Shown here piece after piece: positions 15,772 through 24,299 of a DNA stretch of 44,394 nucleotides. The DNA is from Syntrophales bacterium. GTDB taxonomy: Bacteria; Desulfobacterota; Syntrophia; Syntrophales; UBA2210. Numbering within the stretch: position 1 is the first letter of the stretch; each line of letters opens with the position of its first letter. The stretch is taken from NCBI GenBank assembly GCA_023228425.1, contig JALOBE010000021.1, positions 1 to 44,394 on the forward strand. Reading direction: 5' to 3'. Under the pieces are notes generated by a model, which saw only the letters and a list, made by a program, of their open reading frames with translations, was not told the origin of the DNA and did not search any database. A program made the position numbers and the translations under genes.

Positions 15772-17226
15772 TCACGCATCATCCGTAACACCGCTGAGTT
15801 TTCTGGCCCTGTCCTTTTTTGCCTCCATGTTTACCAGCCTGGAGATCATGATCCGCTGGGCCTGGGGAGACCCGGCACCGTGCATGGACTCCGTAAGATA
15901 TCCCACGGCCGCCGATCCCAAGGTTATGTTTTCAATGAGCCTCAATATCCTCATCCGTGACTCGGTGGAAACCGCGGGGTTGGCCTTGAAGTACTTTTCC
16001 ACCCATGGCCCCACGTCCGGCGATCGAAGGTCTTCTTCCGACGGCATGGTCACCATGAGACCCCCTGCTATGTCCTGGGCAAGGCGGGCGATCTCGTAGG
16101 GAAAGCGGGTTACGTTCTGCTTGCTCACGTTGGCCAGCAGCACATCGACAAGCCAGGTTCCGCTGGGTTCGCGGTGTCCTTCCCAGGCACAGGACAACGA
16201 ACCGCAGAAAAGAGTCTCGTTCAGATGGTTCATCTCGACGATCTTGTCCCGCACGTGGGATGCCCTGTCGACGCCGTTGAATTCGGCGATACACTGGGCC
16301 GCGCCGATAAGTACGTCGCCCACGCCGACCTTGCAGGCATAGCTCTGTCGGTGGTAGGCGGCAAACTGTTCCACCAGCCGGCCTGCAAATTCCCACTCCC
16401 TGTACATGAAGACCCGTTCCCAGGGAACGAACACATCGTCGAAAATCACCAGGGCCTCGTGCCCTCCGTAAAACTGGTTTCCCCGGTCCATGGTTCCTCT
16501 TTCACGTTTTCTCGTGTCGCAGGACTGCCGACCCACGATGTAGACGATGCCCTCGGTATCGGAAGGTACGGCAAATGAGACGGCATAGTCCCTGTCTGCT
16601 TCGCTCATACTCATGGTAGGCATAACGATGATCTCGTGGGAGTTCACGGCACCCGTCTGGTGGCACTTGGCGCCCCTCACCACGATACCGTCGGGCCGTT
16701 CATCGACGACGCGCAGGAACAGGTCCGGGTCCGCCTGCTGATGCGGAGCCTTTCCCCGGTCGCCTTTGGGATCGGTCATGGCACCGTCACAGGTAAGATC
16801 CTTTTCCTGGACATATTCGAGGTACTCGAGGAAACGCCGATTATACCCGGTGCCGTGTTTTCTGTCGATGTCGTAGGTGGTCATCGACAGGGCATTCATG
16901 GCGTCCACGCCGACGCAGCGCTGAAAGCAGCAGGCCGTGAGCGATCCCAGGAGTCGTCCCATCTTGCTTTTCTTCACGAGGTCTTCCCTGCTCTGGTGTA
17001 TGTGGGTAAAGCGGTTGATTTTTTCCCCCGTGAGGTGGGAGGTGGCCGTCATAATCTCTTCGTATCGAGGGTGATGGGCATATTCATAGGTGGCGGCCAC
17101 GGCGTTCATTGAGGGACGTATGATAGGGTCGTCCACCACGTTTTCCACCCGCTTCCCGAACATGTACACCTTCAGGTTCAGTGTACGCAGGCTCTCCTCA
17201 TAGTCTTTCCCGTTCATCATGGCCAT
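15772..17226 (-). CDS. abfD: 4-hydroxybutyryl-CoA dehydratase / vinylacetyl-CoA isomerase
   Basis: [4Fe-4S]- and FAD-containing enzyme that turns 4-hydroxybutyryl-CoA into crotonyl-CoA by a radical mechanism. 484 residues, and from memory very similar along its full length to the Clostridium aminobutyricum enzyme: YMFGKRVENVVDDPIIRPS, TACCFQRCVGVDAMNA, DGAMTDPKGDRG, VVRGAKCHQTGAVNSHE, GRQSCDTRK, RFPYEIARLAQDIAGGLMVT and TESMHGAGSPQAQRIMI. Cluster ligands correspond to Cys100, Cys104, His292 and Cys298. His292 and Cys298 are six apart, against seven (292/299) in the clostridial protein. ATG at 17226 has GGAG at good spacing. The product could feed butyrate formation by Ptb/Buk or the reverse, crotonyl-CoA, pathway. 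4-hydroxyphenylacetate hydroxylases share the fold but lack these ligands. Confidence 0.9.
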   Translation of the reverse strand: MAMMNGKDYEESLRTLNLKVYMFGKRVENVVDDPIIRPSMNAVAATYEYAHHPRYEEIMTATSHLTGEKINRFTHIHQSREDLVKKSKMGRLLGSLTACCFQRCVGVDAMNALSMTTYDIDRKHGTGYNRRFLEYLEYVQEKDLTCDGAMTDPKGDRGKAPHQQADPDLFLRVVDERPDGIVVRGAKCHQTGAVNSHEIIVMPTMSMSEADRDYAVSFAVPSDTEGIVYIVGRQSCDTRKRERGTMDRGNQFYGGHEALVIFDDVFVPWERVFMYREWEFAGRLVEQFAAYHRQSYACKVGVGDVLIGAAQCIAEFNGVDRASHVRDKIVEMNHLNETLFCGSLSCAWEGHREPSGTWLVDVLLANVSKQNVTRFPYEIARLAQDIAGGLMVTMPSEEDLRSPDVGPWVEKYFKANPAVSTESRMRILRLIENITLGSAAVGYLTESMHGAGSPQAQRIMISRLVNMEAKKDRARKLSGVTDDA

Positions 17227-17273
17227 GACGGTTCTCCTCTCATGGTTGTAGATTCATTGCGAAAGGATGGATT

Positions 17274-17287
17274 CACGATAGCTCGTG
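17274..17287. promoter_or_regulatory. Small inverted repeat upstream of abfD
   Basis: CACGA-TAGC-TCGTG, about 50 bases before the abfD start in the 259-base gap 17227-17485. Possible operator, but short enough to occur by chance. No convincing -35/-10 pair was found beside it, and the rest of the gap shows no gene. Confidence 0.22.
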
Positions 17288-17485
17288 TACTGATTCTAGA
17301 CGACGGGCCGATGTTTTACCAGACATTTCACATAAATGACACGACATCGACACGGTGGGGACCTTGAATCGTGTTGAGGATAACCCGTTCCCTCGTACCC
17401 TCACTTCCGGCTCCGGATGATTGGATAATGGCATAATGGTGCTGTCCCGCGACGAGGCGGGGCCGTCGACGGGATTCCGGGGGAA

Positions 17486-18694
17486 TCAGGTGTGGTAAAA
17501 GGCATTGATGTCAATGTATTCATGGGTAAGGTCAGAGGCAAGGAGACGGAATGACCCGCCCCCCATGTTCAGATTGACGAGGACGGCTATGGTATCCTCT
17601 TTCATGATGGATTCCAGTTCGGCGTGGTTTTCGACAACTCCCGTGCCGTTTTTGAAAATGAGACGATCGTTGAAGTGAAGTTCCGTCTGCTCTGGATGAA
17701 GGGGAACACCTGTTGATCCGACGGCTGAAATGATACGTCCCCAGTTGGGATCGCCGCCGAAAAAGGCCGTCTTCACCAGGCTGGACCGGCCTATGGCGTA
17801 TGCAACGCGTTTTGCATCACCACGGTTTCGGCATCCCTCCACCCTGATGTCGATAAGCTTTGTGGCTCCTTCGCCGTCCCTGACCATCAGCCGGGCAAGC
17901 TGGAAGGCCATATCAAAAAGGGCTTCGCGAAAGATGACGCATCCGGTTGAACGGGGCTTCAGCGGATCATTTCCCGCCGCCCCGTTTGCCAGAATGATCG
18001 CCGTGTCGTTGGTGGACATGCATCCGTCCACTGAAATGGCATTGAAACTCTGGTCCATGGCCTGTCGGAAAACCCGGTCCAGGTACCGTCCGTCAACGAC
18101 GGCATCGGTAAAAAAGAAGGCGAGCATGGTGGCCATGTTCGGTTCAATCATGCCGGCGCCCTTGGCGATACCGCAGAGACGTATGTCCCTGCCTCCCAGA
18201 TGAACGCTCCTCTGGGCCGTTTTAGGGAAACGATCCGTCGTCATGATCGCCTCAGATGCATCCTGCATGCCCTCTTCTCGAAGACCCGCCACCAGTTCAT
18301 CGGCCCCGCCCTCGATCCTCTCCAAGGGCAGACGCTTGCCGATACTTCCCGTGGATGCAACCAGCACCTGGTCTTCATGAAAGCCCAGGCGGCTCGATAC
18401 CACCCGGGCCATGGCACCGGCATCGGCAACGCCCTGCTCCCCGGTGGCGGCATTGGCGCAACCGCTGTTGACAATGATGGCCCGCGCCGTTCCGGAGACG
18501 ATTTTACGCATATCCTGCAGAACCGGGGCGGCCTTGAAACTGTTGGTCGTGAAAACGGCAGCCGCCCGGGCCGGGTGGTCGGAAACGATGAGGGCCAGGT
18601 CCTTTCCGCCGTTTGTTTTGATGCCCGCGGCAATGCCGTTCGCCCTGAAACCGGGCACTCGAAGTGATGATGGATCTTTATGGTTCTCTGACAT
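17486..18694 (-). CDS. argJ: Bifunctional ornithine acetyltransferase / N-acetylglutamate synthase
   Basis: Arginine biosynthesis: moves the acetyl group from N-acetylornithine to glutamate, and in bifunctional forms also acetylates glutamate from acetyl-CoA. 402 residues, the normal length for the self-cleaving precursor. Seen: VPGFRANGIAAGIK at the start, IIVNSGCANAATGEQG, the autoproteolysis and nucleophile site KGAGMIEPNMATMLAF with Thr189, FNAISVDGCMSTNDT, DPNWGRIISAVGSTG and the extreme C terminus EYIDINAFYHT. It is 35 bases downstream of secA and on the same strand. Mono- versus bifunctionality cannot be decided from sequence. Confidence 0.95.
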   Translation of the reverse strand: MSENHKDPSSLRVPGFRANGIAAGIKTNGGKDLALIVSDHPARAAAVFTTNSFKAAPVLQDMRKIVSGTARAIIVNSGCANAATGEQGVADAGAMARVVSSRLGFHEDQVLVASTGSIGKRLPLERIEGGADELVAGLREEGMQDASEAIMTTDRFPKTAQRSVHLGGRDIRLCGIAKGAGMIEPNMATMLAFFFTDAVVDGRYLDRVFRQAMDQSFNAISVDGCMSTNDTAIILANGAAGNDPLKPRSTGCVIFREALFDMAFQLARLMVRDGEGATKLIDIRVEGCRNRGDAKRVAYAIGRSSLVKTAFFGGDPNWGRIISAVGSTGVPLHPEQTELHFNDRLIFKNGTGVVENHAELESIMKEDTIAVLVNLNMGGGSFRLLASDLTHEYIDINAFYHT

Positions 18695-18729
18695 GGTTTG
18701 ACCGCTCCACGCCTTGCCGTCCCCGGCGG

Positions 18730-21248
18730 CTATTTCCCGCAGCAGCGCTTGTACTTTTTCCCGCTCCCGCAGGGGCAGGGTTCGTTACGGCCCACCTTTG
18801 CTTCCTTCCTGCGCACCGTTGATGTCTTCGCGTCATGATCACCCCGGCTCATCACATACTCACGCTCGCGCTTCTGTTCGATTTCAGTGACTTCTTCCTC
18901 GCGGCGTATCTGGACGAGACAGAGTTTTTCAAGGGAACTTGCCTTGACACGGTTCACCATGTCCATGAACATCTCGTAGCCTTCACGCTGGTATTCTCTG
19001 GCGGGGTCTTTCTGGCCATAGCCCCGAAGCCCTATGCCCTCCTTGAGGTGGTCCATAGCCAGCAGATGGTCTTTCCAGTGAACGTCCAGTGACTGGAGCA
19101 TGACCATGCGTGCCACGTAGTCCATGATGGACTCTCCGTACTCCTCCTTTTTTTTCTGCAGATGCCCGCTCACGGCTTCCGTGAGTTCGTCCCTCACCTC
19201 CTCCCGGTTCAGGTCTGCCGGTTCGCGTTTCGCGAAATCGAGGTGAAGTGAAAACTGCTTCAACAAGACATCATCCAGTCCCTTCAGGTTCCATTCTTCG
19301 TGGTGTTTTTCGCTCAGGAATTCCTCGACTATGTCGTCAACGAGTTCCTCGACGATCTCGTCCACGGTACTCCACAGGTCGGTCCCGGCAAGGATTTCCC
19401 TGCGCTGCCGGTAGATGACTTCCCGCTGCCGGTTCATGACATCGTCGTACTCGAGCAGGTGCTTCCGTATATCGAAATTCTGTCCTTCAACACGTTTCTG
19501 GGCATTTTCGATGGCCTTGGATATAATTCCGTGCTCAATGGGTTCCCCCTCTTCAACGCCGATCCGGTCCATGATGGACGAGATCCTGTCGGCACCGAAG
19601 ATCCTGAGAAGATCGTCCTCCAGGGACAGGTAAAACCGGGACGATCCCATGTCGCCCTGTCGCCCGGACCGTCCGCGCAACTGGTTGTCAATGCGCCTGC
19701 TCTCGTGGCGCTCCGTACCGAGAATGTGAAGCCCCCCCAGTTCCGCCACTTCCGCACCGAGCTTGATGTCCGTACCCCGACCGGCCATGTTGGTCGATAT
19801 GGTAACGGCACCTCGCTGACCCGCCGCGGCAATGATTTCCGCTTCCTTCTCATGGTTTTTCGCGTTCAGAACATTGTGTTTGATACCGTATTTCTTGAGG
19901 TATTTACTCAAAAGCTCTGATTTTTCAATGGAAATGGTCCCTACCAGCACGGGTCGTCCGATGACGTTGAGTTCCTTGATTTCTTCGATGACGGCATCAA
20001 ATTTTTCCTTTTCCGTCTTGTATATGACGTCGACGCAATCTTCCCTGATCATGGGCATATTCGTGGGAATGACCACCACTTCGAGATTGTATATTTTCTT
20101 GAACTCCTCCGCTTCCGTGTCGGCTGTACCGGTCATGCCGGCAAGCTTTTTATACATCCTGAAATAATTCTGGAAGGTGACCGAGGCATAGGTCTGGTTT
20201 CCCGCTCGATCCTGACATTTTCCTTGGCCTCCAGGGCCTGGTGGAGACCGTCGCTATAGCGCCTTCCCGGCATGACACGGCCGGTGAACTCGTCAACGAT
20301 GACCACCTGGCCGTCGGAAACCAGGTAGTCCACGTCACGCTTGAAAAGGGTGTGAGCCTTCAGAGCCTGGTTGACGTGGTGCAGGACTTCGATATTCCCG
20401 GGTTCGTAGATGTTCTGCACGTTCAGCAGTTTCTCAACCTTCGCCACGCCTTCTTCGGTGAGCACCACCGTCCTGCTCTTTTCATCGATCGAGAAATGGA
20501 CATCTTTCTTGAGAGTGGGTATAATCTGATTGATTTTTACGTACTTGTCCGTCGATTCGTCCGAGGGGCCCGATATGATGAGAGGTGTCCTGGCTTCGTC
20601 AATGAGGATGCTGTCCACCTCGTCGACGATGGCATAGTGAAAATCCCGCTGGACATACTCGTCGAAGGTGAACTTCATGTTGTCCCGCAGGTAGTCAAAA
20701 CCAAACTCGTTGTTCGTCCCGTAGGTTACGTCGCAGCGGTATGCCTCCCGCCGTTGCCGGTCGTCCATTCCGTGGACGATGGTCCCGACGGTGAGCCCCA
20801 GAGAGGTATAAACCGGGCCCATCCATGCGGCATCGCGGCCGGCCAGGTAATCGTTGACGGTAACCACATGCACACCCCTGCCCGAAAGCGCGTTCAGGTA
20901 GATGGGCAAGGTAGCGGCAAGTGTCTTGCCTTCACCGGTCTTCATTTCGGCGATTTTCCCTTCATGCAGTACGATACCGCCGAGCAACTGCACATCGAAG
21001 GGCCGCATGCCCACGTTTCGCCGGGCCGCTTCCCGGGCAACGGCAAAGGCTTCCGTCAGGATGTCGTCGAGCTCCGTCCCCCGGTCGAGCTTTTCTCTGA
21101 AGCAGATCGTCTTGTTTCGTAACGCCTCGTCGGTGAGTTTCTGCATCTCCGGCTCGTAGCCGTTGATTTCATCGATATACAGGGACAATCGTTTCAGTTC
21201 ACGATCGTTCCTGCTTCCCACTATTTTTTTCAAAAGATATTGAAACAT
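18730..21248 (-). CDS. secA: Preprotein translocase ATPase SecA, interrupted by a one-base frameshift
   Basis: Motor ATPase that drives preproteins through SecYEG. The N-terminal part (21248 to about 20197) has the Walker A loop EMKTGEGKTLAATLP at residues 101-115, VTVNDYLAGRDAAWMG, VTYGTNNEFGFDYLRDNM and VDEVDSILIDEARTPLI. The C-terminal part, in another frame, continues with KLAGMTGTADTEAEEF, STNMAGRGTDIKLG and GRSGRQGDMGSSRFYLSLEDDL, and ends in the zinc-binding EPCPCGSGKKYKRCCGK. The break lies in a short G/C run at about 20196-20200: restoring one C in the coding strand gives ERETQTYASVTFQNYFRMYKK, matching the family, and a full protein of 839 residues. SecA is essential, so a sequencing or assembly error is more likely than a true pseudogene. 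GAGGG precedes the ATG. Confidence 0.93.
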
Positions 21249-21261
21249 GGTCCCTCATATG

Positions 21262-21288
21262 AAAAACCCGGCAACCATCGGCACCGGG
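21262..21288 (-). terminator. Weak terminator between the M23 peptidase gene and secA
   Basis: On the minus strand CCCGG (21288-21284) pairs with CCGGG (21271-21267), with a small extra CC/GG inside, followed by TTTTT (21266-21262). It falls just before the secA ribosome site, in the 85-base gap after the M23 gene. The stem is short. Confidence 0.4.
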
Positions 21289-21333
21289 AGTAGCCTGCCA
21301 AGTAGCGATAATGTTACTGACTTCTCTGTCTGT

Positions 21334-22239
21334 CTAAAAGAGGTAACGCCGCGGGTTCACGTATTCACCACTTACCTGCACGCCGTAGTGCAGATGAGGG
21401 CCGGTGCTCCGTCCGGTGCTTCCCACGGTACCGATGACTTCACCCCGCTTTACCTGCTGACCGGCCTTGACGGACTGGGTTCGCAGATGGCCGTAACAGG
21501 TCATCACCTCGTCACCGTGATCAATCCATATCAGTTTTCCCATGTGCCGGTCGTTTTTCACCACTTTCACCACGCCATCGGCAGGGGCCATGACATTTCT
21601 GCCGTGAGGAGCCGCTATGTCGATACCGTTGTGGAATTCAGTCCGATCGGTGAAGGGAGATTTTCTTTTTCCATATTCCGATGTCACCCATCCCACAACG
21701 GGCCAGATGGAGGGTGTCCTGGCAAGGACCGATTTCTGCGTTTTCAGGTATTCTACGAGTTCGCGGAAACTTCGCTCCTGGGCCAGCGATTCCTCGAGAA
21801 GCTGATCGATGTCCCGGTTAATCTCATCGATCAGTACCTGCTGCGTTTCCAGGAGACGCTCCACTGCCTCGTCTTCTTCCGGTGACGACCCACCCACTCC
21901 GAAGAAGTTTTCCTCCCCGCCGGCCACTTCGAGATTGGAGATTATTCGTATCTCGCGGTCAAAATTGTTGAGTTCGGCGATTCTCTTTTCGAAATAGGAG
22001 ACTTTCTCCGCCAGCGCGTAAAGGCTTTCCCCCTGGGTCCGATGGGCTTCTTCCAACTCCGCGAGAGCCACCAGGTTTTTCCTGTATTCAATGTACCGGC
22101 TCCCCAGGTATCCCGTCGCCACGAGACCGATGAAGAAAAGAAACGTGAGTGTTGTGATGAGGCCGACCGATACTTTCAGTTCGCGAACCGCCCGGCGGCC
22201 GTGTGGAATGATCAGAACAGTGATTTTTCCTTTTTTCAT
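21334..22239 (-). CDS. Membrane-anchored M23 (LytM) peptidase with coiled coil
   Basis: Peptidoglycan endopeptidase family, anchored in the inner membrane and facing the periplasm. Start at the ATG at 22239 (MKKGKITVLIIPHG) with GGAGG five bases upstream; the frame extends eight codons further but without a site. One membrane segment at about residues 23-45 (VSVGLITTLTFLFFIGLVAT), a coiled-coil region with ALAELEEAHRTQGE and VERLLETQQVLIDEINRD, then the LytM domain: SEYGKRKSPFTDRTEFHNGIDIA with the zinc ligands of the HxxxD motif, and STGRSTGPHLHYGVQ with the HxH motif. All metal ligands are present, so it is probably catalytic. This type is often found next to secA. Confidence 0.9.
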   Translation of the reverse strand: MKKGKITVLIIPHGRRAVRELKVSVGLITTLTFLFFIGLVATGYLGSRYIEYRKNLVALAELEEAHRTQGESLYALAEKVSYFEKRIAELNNFDREIRIISNLEVAGGEENFFGVGGSSPEEDEAVERLLETQQVLIDEINRDIDQLLEESLAQERSFRELVEYLKTQKSVLARTPSIWPVVGWVTSEYGKRKSPFTDRTEFHNGIDIAAPHGRNVMAPADGVVKVVKNDRHMGKLIWIDHGDEVMTCYGHLRTQSVKAGQQVKRGEVIGTVGSTGRSTGPHLHYGVQVSGEYVNPRRYLF

Positions 22240-22318
22240 CCTTTCCTCCTTTTTCTGGTGCATGCCGGGTCACCGGCACCGTTGAAAGGGCTTCAGGGAA
22301 AACGAACCGTCCTGCGCA

Positions 22319-24262
22319 CTACTTCTTTTTTTCCACCATTACCAGGGCATCACCAACGTCAATTTCATCCCCCGGCGATACCAGAATTTCTGTTACTTTT
22401 CCACTGATTTTTGATTCCACGTTGTTGAGCATCTTCATCGCTTCAAGAACAACAAGTACCTGGCCGGCTACCACATCGTGCCCTGCATCCACAGGAACGG
22501 CATTCACGACACCCTTGAGGGGAGAGAGCATGTTCCCCACCTGTGCCAGCTCGACGATTTCTTTCATGGAGAGAGTTCGTTTCCGCTCTATCCGGGCCCC
22601 TTCGGCATCCATTTCGGTCAGAAGCGGCTGGGAGTGATGATCTATCATCAAATAGGTAACCACATCGCCATTCTTGGTCCTTCTCATAGGACCGATTTCC
22701 ACTACATGGCTCTGGCCGCAATAGTCGGTGAACTCATGCTCTTCTCCGAGATTGAAGCCGCCTCTCCTGAACCATATGTCGGGCGGAAGCACCCAGGTTT
22801 TGCCGTAGGTTTCCTCGAACTTGAAGAAGGCCGCGGCATCGTTGGGATGCTGCAGGTACAGGACCAGCTCGTCATCGGTGGCTTCCCTGCCCAGACGCTT
22901 CTCCAGAACCCGTCGTTCAATGTCGACATCGATGTCGGAAATGTGCTGGTAGCCCCGTTCACGTTCGACAATGTTCTTCCAGTCCGGTCCGAAAACGGCC
23001 TCGTAAATCTCATCGGCGGGCCAGTAGAAAGGAAGCTCTCCATAGCGACCCAGCATGAGATTCTTCAGGTCATCATTCGCCTTTGAATAGCGTTTGCCTT
23101 CGAGAACGTTGCTGACTGCCGTTGTCCAGAGAATCTGCGATCCCGGCGTAACACTCCACCAGTTGCCCAGTTCCTTTTGAACCCGGGGAAGTTCTTCCTG
23201 GAGAATTGTCGGCATTTTATCGATAAAACCTCCCTTGACGGCCTGCTCGAAGCTCGACCCCGTGGCGCCGCCGGGAAGCTTGTGGGTCTGCACGGTAGGA
23301 TCGAATCCGAAAAACTGGGATTCAAACTCGCTGTAATATTTTCGCTCCGAACGAAGACGGTTTGACGCGTCAATGAGCTTCTGCCGATCCAGGCCCATGG
23401 CCCTGTGACCATAGTCGGCCAGGGTGTCCACGACGGTCAGTAACGGTGGAGGACCATAGAATCCGGTAAGGGCGTGGTCGGAGGCGTCGACGATCTTCGC
23501 CCCGTTGGTCACGGCGGCAATGATGCGGCCCGTGTCGTTTCCGTCCGTGTTGTGTCCGTGGTAGTGAACGATGAGATCCGGAAAGACGTCCAGGATCGAT
23601 CGCACCAGCTCTCCGATCCGCTTCGGTGTTCCCAGTCCGCCGTGGTTTTTAATGCAGAGGATAATGTCTTCTCCGGCAACCTCTACCAGTTCCCTCACTT
23701 TTTTCACGTAATAGGCGTCGGTATGCTCTTCGCCGGTGGAGAAACAGATAGAAGGCTCGAGAATGCGGTCCGCCGCCTTCACTCCTTCGAAAACGGCCTC
23801 CATGTTGGGAATATGGTTGAGAAAGTCGAAAACTCTCCACACGTGGACATAACGCGCGAAACTTTTCACGGTCATGCGGACCACATTGTCCGGATAGGGC
23901 CGGTATCCGAAGAGGTTGATCCCCCGGCACAGCGTCTGAAACATGGTGTCGGGCATGAACCTGCTCAACAATTCAAGCTTTTCCAGAGGATTGATCTGCT
24001 TGCGGAGCATGTCCACATGAACGGAGGCACCTCCCGTTATCTCAAGGGAAAAAAATCCTGTTTCGTTCCGGTCTCCTGAAACCAGGAGCTGCGTGTGAGG
24101 CATGATCCGATTTTTAAAATCCGACTGAGACAGGTCACGTTCGCTGTTGGTTACGTAATACCCATCGGCTTTTCGTATCTTGTCGAGCACATGGGCGACG
24201 CCCTTGAGTTTCAGTTCTTTCGGTGTAATTCTTTCCTGGATAAGGCTCTTTTTTGCACTCAT
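22319..24262 (-). CDS. Biotin-dependent carboxyltransferase subunit with biotin carrier domain (PycB/OadA-like, divergent)
   Basis: Takes CO2 from carboxybiotin and transfers it to an acceptor acid, or the reverse. 647 residues: TIM-barrel carboxyltransferase domain, a conserved C-terminal region, then a biotinyl domain ending the protein. Seen: ERDLSQSDFKNR (canonical RDAHQS, with the metal Asp kept), GFFSLEITGGASVHVD, LCRGINLFGYRPYPDNVV, CIKNHGGLGTP (canonical IKDMAGLL, carboxylated Lys kept), HYHGHNTDG (metal His pair kept), and EAMKM with biotinyl Lys610. The metal ligands survive while flanking residues differ from textbook pyruvate carboxylase. AGGAAA precedes the ATG. It is followed 37 bases later by no further subunit; the biotin carboxylase is directly upstream. 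Pyruvate/oxaloacetate is the default acceptor but is not proven. Confidence 0.85.
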   Translation of the reverse strand: MSAKKSLIQERITPKELKLKGVAHVLDKIRKADGYYVTNSERDLSQSDFKNRIMPHTQLLVSGDRNETGFFSLEITGGASVHVDMLRKQINPLEKLELLSRFMPDTMFQTLCRGINLFGYRPYPDNVVRMTVKSFARYVHVWRVFDFLNHIPNMEAVFEGVKAADRILEPSICFSTGEEHTDAYYVKKVRELVEVAGEDIILCIKNHGGLGTPKRIGELVRSILDVFPDLIVHYHGHNTDGNDTGRIIAAVTNGAKIVDASDHALTGFYGPPPLLTVVDTLADYGHRAMGLDRQKLIDASNRLRSERKYYSEFESQFFGFDPTVQTHKLPGGATGSSFEQAVKGGFIDKMPTILQEELPRVQKELGNWWSVTPGSQILWTTAVSNVLEGKRYSKANDDLKNLMLGRYGELPFYWPADEIYEAVFGPDWKNIVERERGYQHISDIDVDIERRVLEKRLGREATDDELVLYLQHPNDAAAFFKFEETYGKTWVLPPDIWFRRGGFNLGEEHEFTDYCGQSHVVEIGPMRRTKNGDVVTYLMIDHHSQPLLTEMDAEGARIERKRTLSMKEIVELAQVGNMLSPLKGVVNAVPVDAGHDVVAGQVLVVLEAMKMLNNVESKISGKVTEILVSPGDEIDVGDALVMVEKKK

Positions 24263-24299
24263 AAAATTTCCTGTTGTATCTCTTCACGCGCTCCGCCCA

